A DNA stretch of 64,000 bases from positions 185,264-249,263 of the forward strand of contig JAKSRM010000001.1 in NCBI GenBank assembly GCA_024403615.1, given 5' to 3'. The notes under the pieces are model-generated. The model saw nothing but the letters and a program-made list of their open reading frames with translations, made no database searches and had not been told where the DNA came from. The DNA is from Lachnospiraceae bacterium. GTDB lineage: Bacteria > Bacillota > Clostridia > Lachnospirales > Lachnospiraceae. A program made the position numbers and the translations under genes. This document shows positions 58,815 through 64,000 of the stretch, piece after piece. How positions within the stretch are numbered: position 1 is the first letter of the stretch; every line of letters begins with the position of its first letter.

Positions 58815-60203
58815 ATGAAAAGAAAGAATATGAATTTAGTAGAAGGAAACATATGGAAGCAATTAATTTTATTCGCGCTTCCGCTGGCTGCTACAAGTAT
58901 GTTACAGCAGCTTTTTAATTCTGCCGATTTATTGGTAGTAGGACAATTCGCAAATTCAAACGCTTTGGCAGCAGTAGGAGCCAACGGTGCGATTATCCAC
59001 TTACTGATCAACTTATTTGTTGGTTTAAGTGGAGGAACTAACGTTTTAGTATCAACGTTTATTGGTCAGAAAAATAAAGAAGGAATTGCAAAAACCATCC
59101 ACACATCCATTACTTTTGCAGTTGTTAGTGGAGTTTTTCTTGCAATCGTAGGACAGTTTATTGCAAAGCCGGCCTTGAGTATCATGGGTACTCCGATTGA
59201 AATCATGGATATGGCGGTTACTTATTTCCGTGTATATTTTGCCGGTATGCCATTTATTATGTTATATAACTTTGTATCTTCCATTTACAGAAGTAAAGGT
59301 GATACAAGAACCCCGTTGCTTATTTTATTAGGCGCAGGTATCTTAAATGTCGGATTAAACCTTTTATTCGTTATCGTATTCCATATGGACGTAGCTGGTG
59401 TTGCTATCGCTACTGTAGTAAGTAACGGTGCTTCCGCAATCGTTCTTCTGTGCTTGATGGCAAAAGATAAGGGAGAATTAGGATTCCGTCTTAAAGACCT
59501 TGGAATCAACTGGCAGATATTCAAAAGAATGCTTTCCATCGGTATTCCTGGTGGACTTCAGGGAAGTATGTTCAGTATTTCTAACGTTATTATCCAGTCC
59601 GCAATGAACAGCTTAGGACCTATCGCTATTGCAGCTAACACCGTTGCCCAGACCTATGAGAACTTCTGTTTCTTCTTCTGTGGCTCTTTCGGTCAGGCGT
59701 CTTTGACGTTCGTTGGACAAAACTATGGTGCAGGAAACTTCAAACGATGCAGAGAAGCTGCTAGAAAAGCCCTTGTATTAGGTATGTGTAGTGCGCTCTT
59801 AATGTCGACGATTTTCTGCGTATTCGGTAAATTCTGGGCTGGCCTTTATACGACAGATCCAGAAGTAATCCGTCTGGCTTGCTTCCGTCTGACCTTTGCA
59901 ACTATGTTTGCATTCTTAAACGGAACCGATCAGGTATTCAGTGGAGCAATGCGTGTATACGGTTACACCATTATGCCGGCGATTATTTCCTGCGTATGTA
60001 TTTGTGGTACGCGACTTGGTTTGATATTCACAGTATTCCAGTCTCATCCATCGTTCGGTTTACTGACCGCGATGTATCCAATTAGCTGGGGTCTGTCAAA
60101 TATATTCCTTTTTATTGCATATTTTGCTATACTAAAGAAAGTAAAAGCCAAAATGGCTAAGAATGAAGAAAATGTACAGGTAGTACAAGGAGGAGAAGCA
60201 TGA
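58815..60203 (+). CDS. MATE family efflux transporter (second copy)
   Basis: A 462-residue protein with about twelve hydrophobic segments. LLQQLFNSADLLVVGQFANS-like text near residue 35 and SNGASAIVLLCLMAKDKGEL in the middle are typical MATE features, as are TFIGQKNKEG after helix 2 and FVGQNYGAGNFKRCREAARK in the second half. It is only distantly similar to the MATE protein near 3 kb, which has a different start. No regulator adjoins it; it is coupled to the following kinase-like gene by a 4-base overlap (ATGA). The substrate is unknown. Ribosome binding site is weak. Confidence 0.92.
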   Translation: MKRKNMNLVEGNIWKQLILFALPLAATSMLQQLFNSADLLVVGQFANSNALAAVGANGAIIHLLINLFVGLSGGTNVLVSTFIGQKNKEGIAKTIHTSITFAVVSGVFLAIVGQFIAKPALSIMGTPIEIMDMAVTYFRVYFAGMPFIMLYNFVSSIYRSKGDTRTPLLILLGAGILNVGLNLLFVIVFHMDVAGVAIATVVSNGASAIVLLCLMAKDKGELGFRLKDLGINWQIFKRMLSIGIPGGLQGSMFSISNVIIQSAMNSLGPIAIAANTVAQTYENFCFFFCGSFGQASLTFVGQNYGAGNFKRCREAARKALVLGMCSALLMSTIFCVFGKFWAGLYTTDPEVIRLACFRLTFATMFAFLNGTDQVFSGAMRVYGYTIMPAIISCVCICGTRLGLIFTVFQSHPSFGLLTAMYPISWGLSNIFLFIAYFAILKKVKAKMAKNEENVQVVQGGEA

Positions 60204-60823
60204 ATAGAGTAATTACTATTGGTAGAGAGTTTGGTTCTGGTGGAAGAGAAATCGGTGTCCGTCTTGCAAACGAATTAGGTATCGCTTATTACGATAAAGA
60301 AATCATCACAGGTATCGTTAATCATACAGAATTTACAGAAAACTATGTTAAAGAAGTAGTGGAAGGTGATTTCACAAAGATTATCCCTATCAGCATTGGA
60401 AGATCTCTGGATGGAGACGTTGATTTCCAGATTCAGCAGATGCAGTCTATCGTTAAGGCTCAGACCGAAGTTATCAAAGAAATGGCTATGAAGTCTGACT
60501 GCGTTATCGTTGGCCGTTGCGCAGACTATATTCTGGAAGAAGCTGGAGAAAAAGGTGACATCCAGTTATTCAAACTTTTCATTCACGCTAGCATGGAAAG
60601 CCGTGTAAAACGTTGCATGGAAAGAAGAACCGAAGCAGAAGCTAACGTTACAGAAAAAGATATGGAAAAACAGATTAAACGTGTAGACAAAGACAGAGCA
60701 AATTACTACACAAACTACACTCTGAGAAAATGGGGAGACAAATCTAACTACGATATTTGCTTCAACACAACAAATATGGATCTTAAGATTATGGTTCCTC
60801 ATATTGCTACTTTATTCTGCTAA
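60200..60823 (+). CDS. Cytidylate kinase-like family protein
   Basis: A 207-residue P-loop protein. VITIGREFGSGGREIGVRLA is the phosphate-binding start of the cytidylate kinase-like family and is followed by YYDKEII. The middle has CVIVGRCADYILEE, and the end has a DKDRANYYTNYT segment, all typical of this group. Its members resemble Cmk but are annotated separately; the true substrate is unknown. AAGGAGGAGAAGC gives a strong ribosome binding site inside the end of the MATE gene. A terminator follows. Confidence 0.9.
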   Translation: MNRVITIGREFGSGGREIGVRLANELGIAYYDKEIITGIVNHTEFTENYVKEVVEGDFTKIIPISIGRSLDGDVDFQIQQMQSIVKAQTEVIKEMAMKSDCVIVGRCADYILEEAGEKGDIQLFKLFIHASMESRVKRCMERRTEAEANVTEKDMEKQIKRVDKDRANYYTNYTLRKWGDKSNYDICFNTTNMDLKIMVPHIATLFC

Positions 60824-60857
60824 TTCCATAATTTTAACAATTTTGAAATAAATAATT

Positions 60858-60896
60858 AATATGCATGTAATTGAATATTACATGCATATTTTTTAT
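60858..60896 (+). terminator. Terminator after the cytidylate kinase-like gene
   Basis: AATATGCATGTAAT, loop TGAAT, ATTACATGCATATT, then TTTTATAA. A perfect 14-bp stem. An open frame into the next gene runs through it, which argues against using upstream start codons for that gene. Confidence 0.85.
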
Positions 60897-60956
60897 AATA
60901 ACAATGTATTCATCCTCAATCACATTTTGCCTCCCAGCGACGTGTGGTTATCCCAG

Positions 60957-62552
60957 ATGAAGAATACATTCACCATCCCTAACAAACTGAATAAATTCTT
61001 TGTGGGAGCGCTTATTTTAACAGCGCTGCTTTTTGTGTTTATCTTTTTACCATCTACCGCCCAGGCTAGTCAGACTGGATATGTCAATGCACAGGATTTA
61101 AATGTACGTACGAAACCAGGAACGAACTCTTCTGTTGTTGGTACGGTTTCTTATCGCGAAGTAACCATCTTAGGTTTCGAAAAAGATTCGGACGGAGACG
61201 TATGGTATAAGATCAGCTACTTAGGTGGCGAGTATTACGTATACGGCGAATACGTTTCTATTAATGATGAGGACGAGGAAGAGCAGGCTGTTTCTGCAGA
61301 CGCTGGTTCTTTCGAAGAACAGCTCGAAAGATTCCCATCTAGCTATAAATCTTACATTCGTAAAATTCACGAAAGTTATCCAAATTATATTTTTGAAGCA
61401 AACTACGTAGACATCAGCTATGACGATGCTGTTTATGAAGAAACTTTAGGCCATAGAAAACTGGTCAACATGTATTCTGATGGTATCTCCTGGAGATCCT
61501 TAAGTCCAGATTGCTACAACAGCAAAACTGGTCAGTGGTATACCTTCTCCGGTGATTGGACGGATGCTGGTATTGATGTAATCGAATATTACATGGATCC
61601 AAGAAACTTCCTGTCTGTAAAGAATATGTACATCTTTGCACAGCAGACCTATTCCGGTGCAGAAACCAAATCCGGAGTACAGACCATTGTAGACGGTTCT
61701 TTCTTAGCTGGTAATTATACAGATTCTACCGGAACTCATAACTACATCGATACCATTATGCAGGTAGCTGCAGAATCAAAAGTTAGCCCTTACGTTATTG
61801 CAGCAACTCTTCGTCAGGAGCAGCCAACTTGGGGCGATTCTCCATTAATCGATGGAAGCAAAAAATATTACAATTTCTTCAACTTTGGTGCCAGCGGAAG
61901 CGATGTAGTTGGAAACGGTATTGCTTATGCGAAGAGCCAGGGCTGGGATACAGTTTACAAGTCAATTTTAGGTGGAGCGAAATCCTACTACAACGGATAT
62001 CTAAAATCCGGTCAGGACACCTACTTCTATAAAGACTACAACGTAATCAATCTGAATTTTGATCATCAGTATGCTCAGGGAGCTTACGATCAGGTAGGTA
62101 ACGCAGCGTTCTTAAGAAATGCAATTAGCGCGGACCATCAGGCAGTTGTTACCTTAAGAATTCCTGTTTATACAAGCATTCCGGAAACTCCTCAGGGTTA
62201 TCCAGAAGAGAATAGCAAGCTGAACCCTCGCTACAATAAAGATGGTTCTGTGATTGCAAGAAAGTCTACAACCATTGATACACCAAAGAGTGATCCGACT
62301 CCAACTGATCCAACTCCTACAAACAACGAAACTCCAGAAGAGCCTAAGACAAAGGCTAAGACCTATGAAAAAGGCGATGCCAACGGCGATGGAAAGATTT
62401 CTGCTTTAGATTATGTAGCAGTAAAGAATCACATTATGGGAAATAAAAAAATTAGTGATTCGTCCAAATTAGCAGCAGCCGATGCCAACGGAGATGGAAA
62501 AATATCCGCTTTAGACTACGTAAGAATTAAAAATATCATCATGGGAAGATAG
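60957..62552 (+). CDS. Secreted cell wall protein: SH3 domain, glucosaminidase-like region, type I dockerin
   Basis: A 531-residue exported protein. After a signal peptide (FFVGALILTALLFVFIFLPS then A-Q-A-S) comes a bacterial SH3 domain with GYVNAQDLNVRTKPGTNSSV, then a central domain of about 300 residues. This part (AAESKVSPYVIAATLRQEQP, YYNFFNFGAS, GGAKSYYNGYLKSG) is like the N-acetylglucosaminidase domains of LytB-type hydrolases. A Pro/Thr linker leads to a type I dockerin with two repeats: GDANGDGKISALDYVAVKNH and ADANGDGKISALDYVRIKNI. The start is placed at the ATG before the signal peptide; the ribosome binding site is poor. It lies 5 bases before a membrane-anchored surface protein gene. 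Confidence 0.87.
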   Translation: MKNTFTIPNKLNKFFVGALILTALLFVFIFLPSTAQASQTGYVNAQDLNVRTKPGTNSSVVGTVSYREVTILGFEKDSDGDVWYKISYLGGEYYVYGEYVSINDEDEEEQAVSADAGSFEEQLERFPSSYKSYIRKIHESYPNYIFEANYVDISYDDAVYEETLGHRKLVNMYSDGISWRSLSPDCYNSKTGQWYTFSGDWTDAGIDVIEYYMDPRNFLSVKNMYIFAQQTYSGAETKSGVQTIVDGSFLAGNYTDSTGTHNYIDTIMQVAAESKVSPYVIAATLRQEQPTWGDSPLIDGSKKYYNFFNFGASGSDVVGNGIAYAKSQGWDTVYKSILGGAKSYYNGYLKSGQDTYFYKDYNVINLNFDHQYAQGAYDQVGNAAFLRNAISADHQAVVTLRIPVYTSIPETPQGYPEENSKLNPRYNKDGSVIARKSTTIDTPKSDPTPTDPTPTNNETPEEPKTKAKTYEKGDANGDGKISALDYVAVKNHIMGNKKISDSSKLAAADANGDGKISALDYVRIKNIIMGR

Positions 62553-62557
62553 TTGAG

Positions 62558-63805
62558 ATGAAAATAAAAAAAGCATTAACCGCTATTTTAATAACAGGAA
62601 TTACATCCATCCTCTTAGCAGGAACTGCTTTGGCAGACGGTGGTGTGTATGTATCGGATGAATATATTGACCTGGAGAATGGATCGGATACCTATGTTTC
62701 TATCACTTTTGATAATGCTGCAGGTTCCTATTCTGTAAGCTCTAGCGGAAGCGTATATGCAAACGATGAAGGTTGGCTGGATGATGAATCCACTTCCATC
62801 GGTATTTCTACCAATGGAACCGGATATGGAACGGTTACAATTTCTTATGAAGCAGCTACCTATGACGAGGAAGAACTTTCCGATTCCATTACCATTGAAG
62901 TAAACGTATATGAGCCAGAAGAAGGCGATACGGATTACGGAAAAGGTGAAGACGAGAACGCTCCGGATACTTCCAACGAGGCAGAAAAAACAGAGGAGAA
63001 AAAGACAGAAACCGAATCCAGCAAGCTGGACGTTAAGATTGATGATAAAGACTATACGATTTTAACCGACCTTAAGGGAATCGACGTTCCAAAGGGCTTT
63101 GCAGAAATGGAAGAGACATTTGAAGGCGAAAAGGTAAAAGTTCTTCAGTATAAAGAGTCCTTAAAGTTATATGCCTTAAAGAACAAATCGGATAAAACGG
63201 TTCTTTTCTATTCTTATAATCCAAATACCAAAAAGTTTGAAAAGCCGTTATCCATGACGCAGGGAAAGAAAACTTACTACTTCCTTGAACTCCCTGCTGA
63301 TACAGACATTGCTGGTTATCAGAAAAAAGAAGTAACGGTAAATGGGGAAACCATGCAGGCTCTGGTTTCTGATTATGCCGGCATGGAAGATTACTGCTTC
63401 GTATACGCAATGAATGACGGCAATGAAAGTTTTTACTGTGTAGATAACAAAGAGAATACCATTCAGCGCGTCAGCAAGTTTTCCATTCCAATGGAGGACC
63501 ATGAAAAACAGTTAGAGGCTAAGAAAGTATCTCTTCTCGATAACAAATATGTTCTGATTGGTGCAGCTGTAATTTTAGCAATTATCATTTTACTTCTGAT
63601 TCTGCTGATTGTTACCAAAAAGAAATATAAAGAAGCTTTAGAAGATAAAGCAGATGCTGATTATGCTTCGTCTTATAAATCTGGAAAATATGATGATTTA
63701 GACGAAGAAGCGGACTTCGATGATCCAATCGATTACGAAGACACGCTGGAATATGAAGAAGAGGATGACGATTTTGATGACATTTTCTTCGATGACTTAG
63801 ATTAA
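62558..63805 (+). CDS. Surface protein with signal peptide, Ig-like N-terminal domain and C-terminal membrane anchor
   Basis: A 415-residue protein. A signal peptide (ITGITSILLAGTALA, cleavage likely after A-L-A) is followed by a beta-rich domain of about 90 residues (VYVSDEYIDLENGSDTYVSI, then EELSDSITIEVNVY), which looks like a bacterial Ig-like domain. Next come a Glu/Thr-rich linker, a second domain of about 160 residues without known signature, one transmembrane segment (YVLIGAAVILAIIILLLILL), and a very acidic cytoplasmic tail. The gene follows the dockerin protein by 5 bases, so the two are probably co-expressed. It could hold partners at the surface; whether the first domain acts as a cohesin cannot be decided here. 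A terminator follows. Confidence 0.82.
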   Translation: MKIKKALTAILITGITSILLAGTALADGGVYVSDEYIDLENGSDTYVSITFDNAAGSYSVSSSGSVYANDEGWLDDESTSIGISTNGTGYGTVTISYEAATYDEEELSDSITIEVNVYEPEEGDTDYGKGEDENAPDTSNEAEKTEEKKTETESSKLDVKIDDKDYTILTDLKGIDVPKGFAEMEETFEGEKVKVLQYKESLKLYALKNKSDKTVLFYSYNPNTKKFEKPLSMTQGKKTYYFLELPADTDIAGYQKKEVTVNGETMQALVSDYAGMEDYCFVYAMNDGNESFYCVDNKENTIQRVSKFSIPMEDHEKQLEAKKVSLLDNKYVLIGAAVILAIIILLLILLIVTKKKYKEALEDKADADYASSYKSGKYDDLDEEADFDDPIDYEDTLEYEEEDDDFDDIFFDDLD

Positions 63806-63838
63806 AACGCCCCTCCCAATAGATATTTCTTATGAATT

Positions 63839-63868
63839 AGGCCTTACCGTTCTGGTAAGGTCTTTTTC
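63839..63868 (+). terminator. Terminator after the surface protein gene
   Basis: GCCTTACC, loop GTTCT, GGTAAGGT (one G-U at the base), then CTTTTTC. An 8-bp stem with a good T-run. Confidence 0.8.
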
Positions 63869-63947
63869 TATCCTTTATTATTGTTCAAAATTCTGTTAAA
63901 ATCGTTTTTAATAATTACTTTGAGAAAATGGGTTTCAGGTACAGAAA

Positions 63948-64000
63948 ATGATAGATCCACATATTTCAGGTTCATATGGTAATTACGACGAGGGATTTGG
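63948..64000 (+). CDS. Start of an open frame cut by the window end, unidentified
   Basis: An ATG opens a frame reading M-I-D-P-H-I-S-G-S-Y-G-N-Y-D-E-G-F and is still open at the window end. It lies 80 bases after the previous terminator, a normal place for a new gene. The upstream CAGGTA is only a weak ribosome binding site. Seventeen residues are too few to name a family. Confidence 0.4.
   Translation, partial: MIDPHISGSYGNYDEGF

Noticed and set aside
60861..60956. Upstream extension of the dockerin protein to an ATG at 60861
   Set aside because: The extra 32 codons run through a 14-bp terminator hairpin and would place a long sequence ahead of the signal peptide.

Overview
The window looks like a chromosomal segment from a low-GC, strictly anaerobic member of the Clostridia. 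A gut-type relative of the Anaerovoracaceae/Family XIII group is my best guess, but it rests on gene content only. Supporting signs are a PolC-type replicative polymerase, strong AGGAGG ribosome binding sites, CIRCE control of a heat shock gene, many ferredoxin-like proteins, an HdrABC-FlxABCD electron-bifurcation module and a molybdopterin enzyme of the pyrogallol-phloroglucinol transhydroxylase type. I saw no rRNA, CRISPR array, insertion sequence or phage gene.

Layout. 1-2.1 kb is the end of a branched-chain amino acid ABC transporter operon (livF end, livH, livM). 2.1-5.1 kb has a CIRCE-controlled small heat shock protein, tRNA-Pro and a divergent tetR/MATE efflux pair. 5.2-16.4 kb is a deacetylase followed by a housekeeping run, pyrH-frr-uppS-cdsA-dxr-rseP-ispG-polC. 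The PolC has no 3'-5' exonuclease domain. 16.4-21.6 kb is a mixed region: nitroreductase-ferredoxin, phosphoesterase, tRNA-Glu, D-2-hydroxyacid dehydrogenase, OFA-type transporter, LOG-family and TSCPD proteins. 21.7-31.1 kb is the rimP-nusA-ylxQ-infB-rbfA-nrnA-truB-ribF operon, without ylxR, ending in an EamA transporter.

31.2-58.7 kb is the accessory part. It opens with regulators (a stand-alone LysR HTH, a GntR/FCD regulator, a full LysR), tRNA-Gly and an arylamine N-acetyltransferase. Next come two modules around phloretin hydrolase/DAPG hydrolase-like proteins: a degenerate paralogue with a ferredoxin, an FrdA/AprA-like flavoprotein and an NMO/FabK-like flavoprotein; and a paralogue with an intact zinc site plus an MFS transporter. 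After an unusual structured intergenic element, an orphan gene and a wall-anchored 5'-nucleotidase comes a run of fourteen same-strand genes: transhydroxylase-like Mo enzyme (with an extra SCP2-like N-terminal domain) and its Fe-S subunit, polyprenyl diphosphate synthase, HdrCBA, FlxDCBA, a small membrane protein, a UbiA prenyltransferase, a radical SAM protein and a DUF445 protein.

How it may work together (inference). The palindrome TTTGGTATACCAAA lies inside the promoter of the GntR/FCD gene and again at the promoter of the Mo-enzyme operon, with a half-site at the promoter of the intact hydrolase. This points to one regulon for anaerobic polyphenol or related aromatic metabolism: C-C hydrolysis of an acylphenol, hydroxyl transfer or removal by the Mo enzyme, and NADH/ferredoxin electron handling by Hdr-Flx. 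58.8-64 kb holds a second MATE pump, a cytidylate kinase-like protein, and two secreted or surface proteins, one of which carries a type I dockerin.
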